Shown here piece after piece: positions 26,279 through 34,358 of a DNA stretch of 64,000 bases. Source of the DNA: Neisseria weaveri. Its GTDB lineage: Bacteria > Pseudomonadota > Gammaproteobacteria > Burkholderiales > Neisseriaceae. The notes below the pieces were generated by a model. The model searched no databases, was not told where the DNA came from, and saw only the letters and a program-made list of their open reading frames with translations. Made by a program: the position numbers and the translations under genes. The stretch spans positions 2,046,001 through 2,110,000 of the forward strand of contig NZ_LR134533.1 of assembly GCF_900638685.1 (NCBI RefSeq), given 5' to 3'. Position 1 is the stretch's first letter, and each line of letters opens with the position of its first letter.

Positions 26279-28141
26279 TTAAATATCGTTTACATTTTGT
26301 CCGGCCAGGGCGCGTTGGATGTTGCGGTTCATGCGTCGGCCGGCGAAGTCGTCGGTGGCATGTCCTAACGCGGATACGGCATTGCGGATTTCGTCGGCAT
26401 TGCCTGTCTGAACGAGATTGTGCAAAGCGGCGATGCTGTCGCGGATGGCGGCGAGTTCGGTTTCTTTGAGCAAATCGCCATCCATTTCCAACGCGGTTTC
26501 TACGGCGGCGGTAAGACCTTCGGCTTCCACAACGGCTTCGGCGCGGGCGCGGGCGGCCATGTCGTCGGAGGCGTTCGACATGCTCTCTTTCAGCATGTTG
26601 GTGATGGTTTCGTCGTCGAGACCGTAGGAAGGTTTCACTTCGATTTGCGCCTGCACGCCGGTGGATTGTTCGCGGGCGGACACGGAAAGCAGGCCGTCTG
26701 CATCCACTTGGAAGGTAACACGGATGCGGGCGGCGCCGGCCACCATCGGCGGAATGCCGCGCAAGGTGAATTTGGCGAGGCTGCGGCAGTCGGACACGAG
26801 TTCGCGTTCGCCTTGCACCACATGGATGGTCATCGCGGTTTGGCCGTCTTTAAAGGTGGTGAACTCTTGGGCGCGGGCGGTGGGCAAGGTGCTGTTGCGC
26901 GGGATGATTTTTTCCGCCAGCCCGCCGTAGGTTTCGAGGCCGAGCGACAGGGGCGTTACGTCGAGCAGCAGCCATTCGTCTTCGTTTTTATTGCCCGCCA
27001 GCACATTGGCCTGCATCGCCGCGCCGAGTGCGACCACTTGGTCGGGGTTGAGGTTATTGAGCGGCGTTTGGCCGAAAAAGGTAGCCACGGCTTGCTGAAC
27101 GTGCAGCATGCGGGTGGAGCCGCCCACCATAATCACGCCTTTCACGTCGGCCTTGCCCACACCCGCGTCTTTCAAGGCCTGCTTCACCGGCTCGATGGTT
27201 TTGGCCACCAGATGTTGGGTGAGGTTGTGGAATTCTTGGCGGGTGATGGCGGTATCGACCGTGCGGCCGTCTGAAAGCACGGTTTGCACGGTGGCGCTAG
27301 TGTCGGTGGTGAGGGTTTCTTTGGCGGCGCGGGCAAGGCTGAGCAGCAGTTGGCTGTCTTGCTCGTTGAGCTGCGAGAGTTTGTTTTGCTCCAGCAGCCA
27401 GCAGAACAGGCGGTGGTCGAAGTCGTCGCCGCCGAGCGCGCTGTTGCCGTTGGTGGCTTTCACTTCAAACAACCCTTTGGTGAGCTGCAACACGGATACG
27501 TCGAGCGTGCCGCCGCCGAGGTCGTACACCACAAACGTGCCTTCCGAGCGGTTGTCCAAACCGTAGGCAATCGCGGCGGCGGTCGGTTCGTTGAGCAGGC
27601 GCAAAACGTTTAATCCGGCCAAACGCGCGGCATCTTTGGTGGCTTGGCGTTGGGCATCGTCGAAATAGGCAGGCACGGTGATCACGGCACCGACAAGCTC
27701 GCCGCCGAGGTTTTCTTCGGCACGCTGTTTCAAAACTTTCAGAATTTCCGCTGAAACTTCAATAGGAGTTTTAATGCCTTGACGGGTATGCAGTTCGATA
27801 ATCCGTTCGTTGCTGCCGAAGCGGTAAGGCAGATAGGCGGCTTCTTTTTGTACATCGTTAAGGGTTTTGCCGATTAAGCGCTTGGCGGAGCTGATGGTGT
27901 TTAGGGGATCGATTTTTTGTGCTTTTAACGCATCATGGCCCACTTCGATACGTTCGCTTTCGCAATAACGGACAACCGAGGGCAGGGTTACCCGATCTGA
28001 TTCGTCTTTCAAACAGACGGCGCTGCCGCTTTTGACGGAGGCAACAAGACTGTTGGTCGTGCCTAAGTCGATGCCGACGGCCAAGCGGTGCTGGTGGGGA
28101 ACGGCAGATAAACCGGGTTCTGCAATTTGGAGTAATGCCAT
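26279..28141 (-). CDS. hscA: Fe-S assembly Hsp70 chaperone HscA
   Basis: 620 residues from the ATG at 28141 (AAAGG upstream), matching the family length; an upstream extension to 28183 is unlikely. ATPase domain: [50 protein letters not shown]. The substrate domain and lid follow. HscA binds the LPPVK loop of IscU (present in this IscU as LPPVK) and releases the cluster with HscB help. Confidence 0.97.
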   Translation of the reverse strand: MALLQIAEPGLSAVPHQHRLAVGIDLGTTNSLVASVKSGSAVCLKDESDRVTLPSVVRYCESERIEVGHDALKAQKIDPLNTISSAKRLIGKTLNDVQKEAAYLPYRFGSNERIIELHTRQGIKTPIEVSAEILKVLKQRAEENLGGELVGAVITVPAYFDDAQRQATKDAARLAGLNVLRLLNEPTAAAIAYGLDNRSEGTFVVYDLGGGTLDVSVLQLTKGLFEVKATNGNSALGGDDFDHRLFCWLLEQNKLSQLNEQDSQLLLSLARAAKETLTTDTSATVQTVLSDGRTVDTAITRQEFHNLTQHLVAKTIEPVKQALKDAGVGKADVKGVIMVGGSTRMLHVQQAVATFFGQTPLNNLNPDQVVALGAAMQANVLAGNKNEDEWLLLDVTPLSLGLETYGGLAEKIIPRNSTLPTARAQEFTTFKDGQTAMTIHVVQGERELVSDCRSLAKFTLRGIPPMVAGAARIRVTFQVDADGLLSVSAREQSTGVQAQIEVKPSYGLDDETITNMLKESMSNASDDMAARARAEAVVEAEGLTAAVETALEMDGDLLKETELAAIRDSIAALHNLVQTGNADEIRNAVSALGHATDDFAGRRMNRNIQRALAGQNVNDI

Positions 28142-28316
28142 GGTGTGTTGTGCCTTTTTTCGGAGAGATACACCGCGTTGCATGTGCGGCCGTCTGAATA
28201 TCGTTATCTATTCGGTTGTGCCGGGCCGTAGGCGGTGCATCTTGCTTCATTTTTAAAATCAGCGGTATTTTAGCAGATTCGTTACAGATAGTTGAGTGTT
28301 TTTATCAAGAATATTG

Positions 28317-28358
28317 AGGCCGTCTGAAAAAACGGAGGGATGGATTTTCAGACGGCCT
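28317..28358 (-). terminator. DUS hairpin after the DUF6973-like lipoprotein
   Basis: Inverted DUS pair with an 18-base spacer, 22 bases past the stop at 28380. Confidence 0.65.
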
Positions 28359-28379
28359 ATTTGATATTCAAACTGAAAT

Positions 28380-29078
28380 TTATTGGCGCTCGCGTATCGA
28401 TTGGATGGTTTGTGTGATGGCGTTGGTTTTGTTTTGGTCGAACCGGCGCTGCTGCTCGGGGGTAAATCCGTTGTGGTTGAGGCTTTCCAGTTCGGTCAGT
28501 GCTTTTTGGTAGGCTTTTTTGCCGATACGGGTTTGCTCGATACGCCAAAAAGTTTTTCCGTTTTCTTTGATTTCGGAAGCCGTCCATAAGCCGTGCCGGT
28601 GAAAGTGCTCCAGCACCAGGCCGGCAAGGGTTTTCATATTGGTTTTATTGTGCGTTGTACCGATTTTTCGGCCGATACGGTTGTTTCTCAAATCAACGGC
28701 TTGGTCTGCCTGATAGCGGTCGGCGTAGTCTTGTTGATCTTCCCGGATACTGGGATTGATTTCATAGGCATCGCCGATTTTTCGGGCAATATCGGCATTG
28801 AAACGGGATGTGATGGCGGCTTGCCAAAGCGTGTGGCGGACGGCATTGATTTGTGTGCCCCGGCCGTCGCGGTGGCTGTTGTCTAATTTGGTGGCATTGG
28901 AAAGACGGACGGCATTGCTGGTAATGTTTGTTGCCCGGTCGCTGTCGAGACCGATGGTTTGTGCGGCAATAGGGTGGCTGATGATAAAGCGGATGACTTT
29001 GCTGCGGCGGCTTTCCGTGGCTTGTGCTTGGCAGGCTGCAAGCAGGCAGACGGAAAGTGTGAGGAGTAACCTTTTCAT
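28380..29078 (-). CDS. Lipoprotein with DUF6973-like domain
   Basis: 232 residues from the ATG at 29078: MKRLLLTLSVCLLAAC is a lipoprotein signal with Cys16. The mature part has NAVRHTLWQAAITSRFNADI and KIGDAYE, resembling the DUF6973 family (a metal-binding-looking His/Asp helical domain of unknown role). The C-terminus contains ERQ after a basic helix. It sits between hscB and hscA but has no evident link to Fe-S work. Confidence 0.7.
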   Translation of the reverse strand: MKRLLLTLSVCLLAACQAQATESRRSKVIRFIISHPIAAQTIGLDSDRATNITSNAVRLSNATKLDNSHRDGRGTQINAVRHTLWQAAITSRFNADIARKIGDAYEINPSIREDQQDYADRYQADQAVDLRNNRIGRKIGTTHNKTNMKTLAGLVLEHFHRHGLWTASEIKENGKTFWRIEQTRIGKKAYQKALTELESLNHNGFTPEQQRRFDQNKTNAITQTIQSIRERQ

Positions 29079-29160
29079 GTGTTGCCAGAATAAATGAAAA
29101 GCGTATTTTAGCGTTGTAACATACAATCAAGGACAGACGGCCGCTGTTTTTACTTGTTTT

Positions 29161-29178
29161 TTCAGACGGCCGTCTGAA
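29161..29178. repeat. Perfect palindrome of two fused DUS
   Basis: TTCAGACGGCCGTCTGAA is 18 bases and fully palindromic. Two DUS cores share the central GGCC, so the usual hairpin loop is absent. It follows the hscB stop by 15 bases. Confidence 0.85.
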
Positions 29179-29193
29179 AATTTGCCAAGCTTT

Positions 29194-29697
29194 TCAAGAT
29201 CGGGCTTGTCGGATTTCTTGGCGCAATTTGTTTAGGAAACGGCCTTTTCGTACCAGTTCTGCGGCCTGTTCGTATTGAGCTTGCTCGAAAGCGGTTTGCA
29301 GTTGGCCGTACAGTGTGTTTTGCTCGCCGGAAATATCGTTGTCCAGATTGGCAAGCGCGGTTTGATTATTTTCTGCCCGGGCATCTTCCAAAGCTTCACG
29401 CCATTCCATCTGCTGCATCAGGAAATCGGGAGCAAACGAGGTATGTTCGGGTGCGTCTGCGTCGATTTGCTGTTGTTTGAGCAGATAGGCGGCGCGCTCC
29501 AAAGGGGATTTTAAAGTTTGGTAGGCTTCGTTTACCAACGAGGCCATCATCATGGCCTGTTTCTGTTCGAATGAAGAAGCGGCGGCAAATTTGTCGGGAT
29601 GGCATTGTGCAGCAGCAGTGCGGTAGCGTTGCTCCAAAGCATCGTTATCGAGGGGAAATTGTTCGGGCAGTGAAAACAATTGAAAAAATTGGCTCAT
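29194..29697 (-). CDS. hscB: Fe-S assembly co-chaperone HscB
   Basis: 167 residues. The J domain has the invariant HPD (QCHPDKFAAA) and the C-terminal three-helix IscU-binding domain (QLQTAFEQAQYEQAAELVRKGRFL). It recruits HscA to IscU. It is separated from hscA by the lipoprotein gene, and from iscA by arfA on the other strand. Confidence 0.95.
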   Translation of the reverse strand: MSQFFQLFSLPEQFPLDNDALEQRYRTAAAQCHPDKFAAASSFEQKQAMMMASLVNEAYQTLKSPLERAAYLLKQQQIDADAPEHTSFAPDFLMQQMEWREALEDARAENNQTALANLDNDISGEQNTLYGQLQTAFEQAQYEQAAELVRKGRFLNKLRQEIRQARS

Positions 29698-29777
29698 AAT
29701 ATTCGGCTGTCGGTTTTAAGGTTTGATGGATCGATTCGGTTGGCGTATGATCCGTTTTTTATTTGGAAAACAAAGTT

Positions 29778-29969
29778 ATGGCACAAAGAAAAATCGAAAT
29801 CAATAAAGGCGTGATTCAAGATAACGCGCAAAAGGCTTTAGTCCGATCCAATGTGTTCCGCCATAAGGTGGAGCGTCAGAAAAAGGGCAAAGGCAGTTAT
29901 AACAGGCAGGCTGCGAAAAAATGGCGGGACGGTTTTGAAACTGTCCCGTCTTTATTTATGGCCGTCTGA
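29778..29969 (+). CDS. arfA: Alternative ribosome-rescue factor A
   Basis: 63 residues from the ATG at 29778 (an in-frame TTG at 29763 is less likely). NKGVIQDNAQKALVRSNVFR and VERQKKGKGSYNR match ArfA, which recruits RF2 to ribosomes stalled at the 3' end of nonstop mRNA when tmRNA fails. As in E. coli, an intrinsic terminator lies inside the reading frame (29925-29957), so most mRNAs should lack a stop. The last codons run into a DUS: Ala-Val-stop is read from GCCGTCTGA. It is alone on the plus strand inside the leftward isc cluster. Confidence 0.88.
   Translation: MAQRKIEINKGVIQDNAQKALVRSNVFRHKVERQKKGKGSYNRQAAKKWRDGFETVPSLFMAV
29925..29957 (+). terminator. Intrinsic terminator inside the arfA reading frame
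   Basis: CGGGACGGTT and AACTGTCCCG form a 10-bp stem (one G-U pair) with a TTGA loop, followed by TCTTTATTT. It spans codons 50-60 of arfA, upstream of the stop. Confidence 0.8.
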
Positions 29970-29985
29970 AATTTTCAGACGGCCT
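29959..29985 (+). terminator. DUS hairpin overlapping the arfA stop codon
   Basis: GGCCGTCTGAA pairs with TTCAGACGGCC, and TTTT follows. The arfA TGA (29967-29969) is in the 5' arm of the stem. The same hairpin also serves the leftward iscA, whose stop is at 30000. Confidence 0.8.
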
Positions 29986-29999
29986 TTTAAATTTTATGC

Positions 30000-30320
30000 T
30001 TAAACGTGGAAGCTCTCGCCGCAACCGCATTCGTCTTTCACGTTCGGGTTTTGGAACTTGAAGCCTTCCTGCAAGCCTTCTTTGGTGTAGTCGAGCTGTG
30101 TGCCGTCGAGGTAAACATGGCTTTTCGGATCGACAAACACTTTTACGCCGTGGCCTTCGAATACCAAATCTTCGGGCTGGATTTCATCCACAAATTCAAG
30201 CGTGTAGGCCATGCCGGAACAGCCGCTGGTTTTCACGCCCAGGCGGATGCCTTCGCCTTTGCCGCGCTTGGTAAGGAAGTTTTGGATATGGTTGGCGGCT
30301 TTTTCGGTTAATGTAATCAT
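30000..30320 (-). CDS. iscA: A-type Fe-S carrier protein IscA
   Basis: 106 residues from the ATG at 30320, with AAAGGA upstream. [12 protein letters not shown] opens the A-type fold; the three conserved cysteines are in TSGCSGMAY and ECGCGESF. It carries iron or assembled clusters to apo-proteins. Two small genes lie between it and iscU. Confidence 0.93.
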   Translation of the reverse strand: MITLTEKAANHIQNFLTKRGKGEGIRLGVKTSGCSGMAYTLEFVDEIQPEDLVFEGHGVKVFVDPKSHVYLDGTQLDYTKEGLQEGFKFQNPNVKDECGCGESFHV

Positions 30321-30360
30321 CGTCTTATCCTTTACGCTTATGTGCGGGTATCTTGTCATT

Positions 30361-30455
30361 CCGTAGGGCGGGCATCCCTGCCCGCCGGCAAAATCAGGTT
30401 TGCGCTAAAGATTGTCGGTTTTATCAAGCGGCGGGCAGGGATGCCCGCCCTGCGG
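30361..30455. repeat. 95-bp element with 26-bp inverted ends
   Basis: The ends CCGTAGGGCGGGCATCCCTG... (30361-30386) and their inverted copy (30430-30455) match with one mismatch around a 43-bp core. Each 21-bp GC-rich arm is itself palindrome-like (GGCGGGCA..TGCCCGCC). It lies just upstream of iscA. Similar GGGCGGGCATCCCTGCCCGCC strings are scattered in many bacterial genomes. Confidence 0.75.
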
Positions 30456-30458
30456 TTT

Positions 30459-30494
30459 TTCAGACGGCCTTTATGAGCTTTGAGGCCGTCTGAA
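30459..30494 (-). terminator. DUS pair between iscA and the helix-hairpin-helix gene
   Basis: TTCAGACGGCCT and AGGCCGTCTGAA separated by 12 bases, 4 bases past the stop at 30498. Confidence 0.6.
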
Positions 30495-30497
30495 AAA

Positions 30498-30734
30498 TTA
30501 ATTTTGCGCCTTAGCCCATTCTACCGCTGCGGCAATGGCCGCTCTAGCTTGCGGGCTGTTTTTCCAGCAGGTCGAGCCGGTTAACGCCGCGCCTTGCTGC
30601 AAAATATCGTCCACATCTGCCGCGGCGAGTTTGGCGGTGTCATCCAAGCCCATTTGCTGCAAGCGTTGCAAAATGGTTTTGCCCACGCCTTTTTGCGCCA
30701 GCAGGGATTGCTGTTGTTCGGGAGTGAAGGGCAT
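30498..30734 (-). CDS. Small helix-hairpin-helix protein
   Basis: 78 residues. LLAQKGVGKTILQRLQQMGL resembles a helix-hairpin-helix nucleic-acid-binding unit, and TAKLAAADVDDILQQGA a second helical pair. A single Cys lies in SCWKN-type context (GSTCWKNS). Conserved-looking hypothetical protein inside the isc cluster; role unknown. Confidence 0.65.
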   Translation of the reverse strand: MPFTPEQQQSLLAQKGVGKTILQRLQQMGLDDTAKLAAADVDDILQQGAALTGSTCWKNSPQARAAIAAAVEWAKAQN

Positions 30735-30777
30735 GGCGATTACCTTGTTTTCAAATGTGTTTGTATTTTCAGACGGC

Positions 30778-31044
30778 CTATTTTAATTGGCTGTCTTTGC
30801 TGCCGCGACGGTTATAGGCCGTCTGAAAAGCCTGTTGTTTGTCGGCTTGTTCTTGGCAGGCAATACATAATTGCACACCCGGCAAGGCTTGGCGGCGGGC
30901 TTCGGGAATCGGTTCGCCGCACTCGACACATTCGCGTGCACTTTCACCCGCAGGAAGATGTTGCCGAACCAAAGCCAGCGCATCTTCCAGCGAGGCTTCG
31001 ATCTGCTCTTGCTCCGCACGGTCCGGCGCCCAGCCGCCCGCCAT
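30778..31044 (-). CDS. DksA/TraR-family C4 zinc-finger protein
   Basis: 88 residues. The C-terminal finger CVECGEPIPEARRQALPG..LCIAC is the DksA/TraR C4 type (Cys-x2-Cys..Cys-x2-Cys). The coiled coil of full DksA is missing, as in short YbiI-like members, so RNA polymerase binding is uncertain. It lies 12 bases after iscU on the same strand. A DUS (30768) overlaps the end and another lies within the coding sequence at about 30818. Confidence 0.8.
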   Translation of the reverse strand: MAGGWAPDRAEQEQIEASLEDALALVRQHLPAGESARECVECGEPIPEARRQALPGVQLCIACQEQADKQQAFQTAYNRRGSKDSQLK

Positions 31045-31056
31045 GTTGTTTCAGCC

Positions 31057-31443
31057 TTATTCCGCGCCGTGTTTCTTTTTGTAGTCGGAAACTGCGGCTT
31101 TAATCGCGTCTTCCGCCAGAATCGAGCAGTGGACTTTTACCGGCGGCAATTCCAATTCTTCGGCGATTTCACTGTTTTTAATCGCCAAGGCTTCGTCGAG
31201 GCTTTTGCCTTTTACCCATTCGGTAATCAGTGAAGAAGAGGCAATGGCCGAGCCGCAGCCGTAGGTTTTGAACTTGGCATCTTCAATCACGCCTTCGTCG
31301 TTCACTTTGATTTGCAGTTTCATCACGTCGCCGCAGGCAGGCGCACCGACCATGCCGGTGCCGACCGATTCGTCGTTTTTGTCGAACGAGCCGACGTTGC
31401 GGGGGTTTTCGTAATGATCAATCACTTTATCGCTGTATGCCAT
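31057..31443 (-). CDS. iscU: Fe-S cluster scaffold IscU
   Basis: 128 residues from the ATG at 31443 with AAGGAA upstream. The three cluster ligands are in GAPACGDVMKL, YGCGSAIAS and VHCSILAEDAI; the HscA recognition sequence LPPVK is intact. It accepts sulfur from IscS and builds 2Fe-2S clusters. A foreign-looking gene now separates it from iscS. Confidence 0.97.
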   Translation of the reverse strand: MAYSDKVIDHYENPRNVGSFDKNDESVGTGMVGAPACGDVMKLQIKVNDEGVIEDAKFKTYGCGSAIASSSLITEWVKGKSLDEALAIKNSEIAEELELPPVKVHCSILAEDAIKAAVSDYKKKHGAE

Positions 31444-31576
31444 GATGTGGGTTCCTTGTGTATATATTGGGTTATTCGGTTTATTTAAGGCCGTCTGAAA
31501 GGAATTCAAGTATTCAGACGATATTATATATTTGATAAATCGAAAGTTTTTAATTTATCAGTCGCAGCATTTAGCA

Positions 31577-31640
31577 GGTTAGATTGTTAAACCCAACATT
31601 TCAGAAAGCTTTACGGGTTTGTTGGGTTTTCAATCTAACC
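31577..31640 (-). terminator. 64-bp imperfect inverted repeat, likely terminator of the 31655 gene
   Basis: GGTTAGATTGTTAAACCCAA... and ...TTGGGTTTTCAATCTAACC form a long stem with a 20-odd-base loop. It lies 15 bases past the stop of the hypothetical gene, in the AT-rich insert between iscU and iscS. Confidence 0.6.
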
Positions 31641-31654
31641 TACGCTTGTTATAT

Positions 31655-32032
31655 TTATTCCATTCCGATACCTATTTCTAGATTTAATCGTTTACACTCG
31701 GCAATATATTTTTCAATTTTTTCTAAATGATCTAATAAGAACTTTACATTTCCAGCCTGTGTTGCAAGAGATTCTTTGGCATTAGGGTACACTAATGCAT
31801 AATGGGTTCCTGAACGGGTGTTATTACAGTCCATGGTGTCAAAGTCAATTTTCAGTTGCTGTTTAATGTTTGTTATTTGAGTATTATTTTTAACAAAATA
31901 ATACTCAATAAATTCTTTACTATTAACATCATTTACATTTGAGCTATTTATACCTATAAATTTTTCTGAATAGTCTCTAAATAGAGTATTCAAATCTGTG
32001 TCAGACCGAAAATTTATCTCTGCTTTTTCCAT
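31655..32032 (-). CDS. Hypothetical AT-rich gene inserted between iscS and iscU
   Basis: 125 residues, no signal peptide, no TM. Polar, Asn- and Ile-rich sequence (SSNVNDVNSKEFIEYYFVKNN) with a helical C-terminal half (VKFLLDHLEKIEKYIAECKRLNLEI). Base composition is clearly more AT-rich than the isc genes on both sides, which points to horizontal origin. No family recognised. It starts 8 bases after a 15-codon ORF and may be coupled to it. Confidence 0.6.
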   Translation of the reverse strand: MEKAEINFRSDTDLNTLFRDYSEKFIGINSSNVNDVNSKEFIEYYFVKNNTQITNIKQQLKIDFDTMDCNNTRSGTHYALVYPNAKESLATQAGNVKFLLDHLEKIEKYIAECKRLNLEIGIGME

Positions 32033-32040
32033 AAAATCAC

Positions 32041-32088
32041 TTAGCTTTTTTTATTACGTTTTTTGAAGAATTTATTAATAAATTCCAT
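32041..32088 (-). CDS. 15-residue ORF preceding the hypothetical gene
   Basis: MEFINKFFKKRNKKS, with AAGGA about 10 bases upstream and a TAA stop 8 bases before the next ATG. It is amphipathic and strongly basic. It could be a leader peptide, or the preserved start of a deleted gene. Existence as a protein is uncertain. Confidence 0.3.
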   Translation of the reverse strand: MEFINKFFKKRNKKS

Positions 32089-32181
32089 AACTAATTATCC
32101 TTACGTTTAGTTAGCAAGTGTAAAACTGTGTTAATAACTCGTTAGTCAGCAACATCAAACACGGTCAATCAAGGGTATTGC

Positions 32182-32223
32182 AGGCCGTCTGAAAAACCGT
32201 ATTTCGTCTTTTCAGATGGCCTT
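32182..32223 (-). terminator. DUS-type hairpin after iscS
   Basis: AGGCCGTCTGAA pairs with TTCAGATGGCCT (one mismatch), 18-base spacer, just past the iscS stop at 32235. It would limit iscRS read-through into iscU. Confidence 0.65.
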
Positions 32224-32234
32224 TGGCATCAATC

Positions 32235-33449
32235 TTAATGCTCCGCCCACTCAACCGTATTCAAATCAATCCCTTCTTTAAACATTTCCCACAGCGGTGA
32301 AAGTTCGCGCAGTTTGCCGATTTTCGATTTAATCAGTTCGGCGGCGAAAGCCACTTCTTCTTCGGTGGTCATGCGGCCGAAGGTAATGCGCAGGGAAGAG
32401 TGTGCCAACTCGTCGTTGCGGCCTAATGCGCGCAGAACGTAGCTGGGTTCCAGCGAGGCGGAGGTACAGGCGGAGCCGCTGGATACGGCGAGTTCTTTTA
32501 CGGCCATGATCAGGCTTTCGCCCTCGACGAAGTTGAAGCTCACATTGAGGTTGGTGGCGACGCGGTGCTCCAAATCGCCGTTGATATACACTTCTTCAAT
32601 GCCTTCGATGCCTTTGAGGAAGATTTCGCGCAGCTTGAGGGCGTGGGCGATGTCTTGTTCCAATTCCAAACGTGCCAAGCGGAAGGCTTCGCCCATGCCG
32701 ACGATTTGGTGGGTGGGCAGGGTGCCGGAGCGGAAGCCGCGTTCGTGGCCGCCGCCGTGGATTTGGGCTTCGAGGCGCACGCGGGGTTTGCGGCGTACGT
32801 ATAATGCGCCGATGCCTTTGGGGCCGTAGATTTTGTGGGCGGACATCGAGAGCAGGTCGACTTTGGCGGCTTCTACGTCCACAGGGGTTTTTCCGCAGGC
32901 TTGGGCGGCGTCAACGTGGAAGATGATTTTGTTTTCGCGGCAGATTTCGCCGATGGCGGGAATGTCTTGGATCACGCCGATTTCGTTGTTGACCCACATC
33001 ACAGAAATAAGGATGGTGTCGGGGCGGATGGCGGCTTTGAGTTCTTCCAAATCAATCAGGCCGTTTTCCTGCACGCCGAGGTAGGTTACTTCAAAGCCTT
33101 GGCGTTCAAGTTCGCGCATGGTATCCAAAACGGCTTTGTGCTCGGTTTTAACGGTAATGAGGTGCTTGCCTTTGGTTTTGTAGAAGTGCGCCGCGCCTTT
33201 GAGGGCGAGGTTGTTGGATTCGGTGGCACCGCTGGTGAACACGATTTCTTTGGAATCGGCGTTAATCAGTCGGGCGATTTCGTTGCGGGCGTTTTCTACT
33301 GCTTCTTCCGCCGTCCAGCCGAAGCTGTGGCTGTTGGATGCGGGGTTGCCGAAAAGCTCGGTCAGGTAGGGAATCATTTTTTCGGCTACGCGCGGGTCAA
33401 CGGGGGTGGTGGCGGCGTAATCAAGGTAAATCGGGGTTTTAAGGGTCAT
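32235..33449 (-). CDS. iscS: Cysteine desulfurase IscS
   Basis: 404 residues from the ATG at 33449, the family length; the upstream in-frame extension lies in the iscR spacer. PLP-lysine in [10 protein letters not shown], active-site Cys loop [17 protein letters not shown]-terminal [14 protein letters not shown]. It takes sulfur from cysteine for Fe-S clusters, thiamine and tRNA thiolation. It is second in the cluster, 73 bp after iscR. Confidence 0.98.
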   Translation of the reverse strand: MTLKTPIYLDYAATTPVDPRVAEKMIPYLTELFGNPASNSHSFGWTAEEAVENARNEIARLINADSKEIVFTSGATESNNLALKGAAHFYKTKGKHLITVKTEHKAVLDTMRELERQGFEVTYLGVQENGLIDLEELKAAIRPDTILISVMWVNNEIGVIQDIPAIGEICRENKIIFHVDAAQACGKTPVDVEAAKVDLLSMSAHKIYGPKGIGALYVRRKPRVRLEAQIHGGGHERGFRSGTLPTHQIVGMGEAFRLARLELEQDIAHALKLREIFLKGIEGIEEVYINGDLEHRVATNLNVSFNFVEGESLIMAVKELAVSSGSACTSASLEPSYVLRALGRNDELAHSSLRITFGRMTTEEEVAFAAELIKSKIGKLRELSPLWEMFKEGIDLNTVEWAEH

Positions 33450-33522
33450 GGCAGTGTTCTTTCTTCGTCTGAATTTAAAATTTGCTTGGATTTCGGTTTG
33501 TCTTGTTTTGAAAAAGTCTAAA

Positions 33523-33972
33523 TTAATGGATATGCGTAAAGGTAACGGTGTGGTTGCCTTGCGCTGCCTGGTTGTGGTCGTCAACGATATTTTGCAGGGT
33601 AATGCTGCTGAGATAGTCGTTGATGGTTTTATTCAGGTTTTCCCATAAATTATGGGTCAGGCAGGGGGCGCCGTTGTGGCAGTTGGCTTTATTGCTGCAT
33701 TGTGTTGCATCTAATTTATCTTCTGCTGCGGCGATGATTTGTGCGATGTTGATTTTTGAAGCGGGTACGGCAAGGATGTAGCCGCCGCCGGGGCCGCGCA
33801 GACTTTCCACCAGCTCTGCGCGTCTTAATTTGCTGAACAGCTGCTCCAGGTAGGAGAGGGAGATATTTTGCCGCTCGCTGATGGCGCTGAGTTTGACTGC
33901 GCCCCGTTGGGCATTCATGGCCAAATCGATCATGGCGGTAACGGCAAAGCGGCCTTTGGTGGTTAATCTCAT
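33523..33972 (-). CDS. iscR: Fe-S cluster regulator IscR
   Basis: 149 residues. Rrf2-family winged helix ([38 protein letters not shown]) and the cluster cysteines in [16 protein letters not shown]. Holo-IscR represses the isc genes. A type 1 IscR operator lies about 60 bp upstream (34031-34055), supporting autoregulation. Confidence 0.96.
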   Translation of the reverse strand: MRLTTKGRFAVTAMIDLAMNAQRGAVKLSAISERQNISLSYLEQLFSKLRRAELVESLRGPGGGYILAVPASKINIAQIIAAAEDKLDATQCSNKANCHNGAPCLTHNLWENLNKTINDYLSSITLQNIVDDHNQAAQGNHTVTFTHIH

Positions 33973-34030
33973 ATGGATGTGTCTGCCTGTGTGCTTGGAT
34001 GTGGTTGTTTTATTTTGCAGGGATTGTCTA

Positions 34031-34055
34031 ATATCCTAGTGATTCAGTCAAGTAT
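34031..34055 (-). promoter_or_regulatory. IscR type 1 operator overlapping the isc promoter
   Basis: On the minus strand: ATACTTGACT, then GAATC, then ACTAGGATAT. It fits the known E. coli type 1 IscR motif (ATASYYGACT..WWW..YAGTCRRSTAT), and it contains a -35-like TTGACT. It lies 59-83 bases before the iscR start. Confidence 0.7.
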
Positions 34056-34358
34056 GTTTTGTTATGGGGCGGGTTGAAAAAATCAATCTTTCGTTTTTAA
34101 AAGCTAATCATATTTATTACGGTTTTATTTTTAAATTTATGTTGATATTAAATATTAAATTTAATGTAAATTTTTATTTTAAAATGCTGTTTTGTGCGGT
34201 TGTTTTGCGGTTTTTATTGGAAAAACATTTGCAATGTTGTTTGGCTTGGTATACATTGAAAAATTAAACCGGTTGCTTGGTTGGTATCCGCGGAGACGGG
34301 AGGGTTTTCTGTGCGGTTATCCGGTTTTTTGTCAATCTAAAACAGACAGGATATTGAT
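34056..34358. other. AT-rich intergenic region between iscR and lldD
   Basis: 303 bp, strongly AT-rich. A small frame at 34064-34267 is open but looks non-coding (low complexity, no RBS). A candidate lldD promoter is at 34228-34255: TTTGCA, 16 bases, TATACA with an extended -10 TGG. No DUS and no other feature seen. Confidence 0.45.

Noticed and set aside
26420-27274. 284-codon ORF antisense to hscA
   Set aside because: His/Gly-rich shadow of GC-rich codons in a clearly real Hsp70 gene.
34064-34267. 67-codon ORF in the iscR-lldD spacer
   Set aside because: Low-complexity AT-driven sequence (FNVNFYFKMLF), no RBS, overlaps the iscR operator region and candidate lldD promoter.
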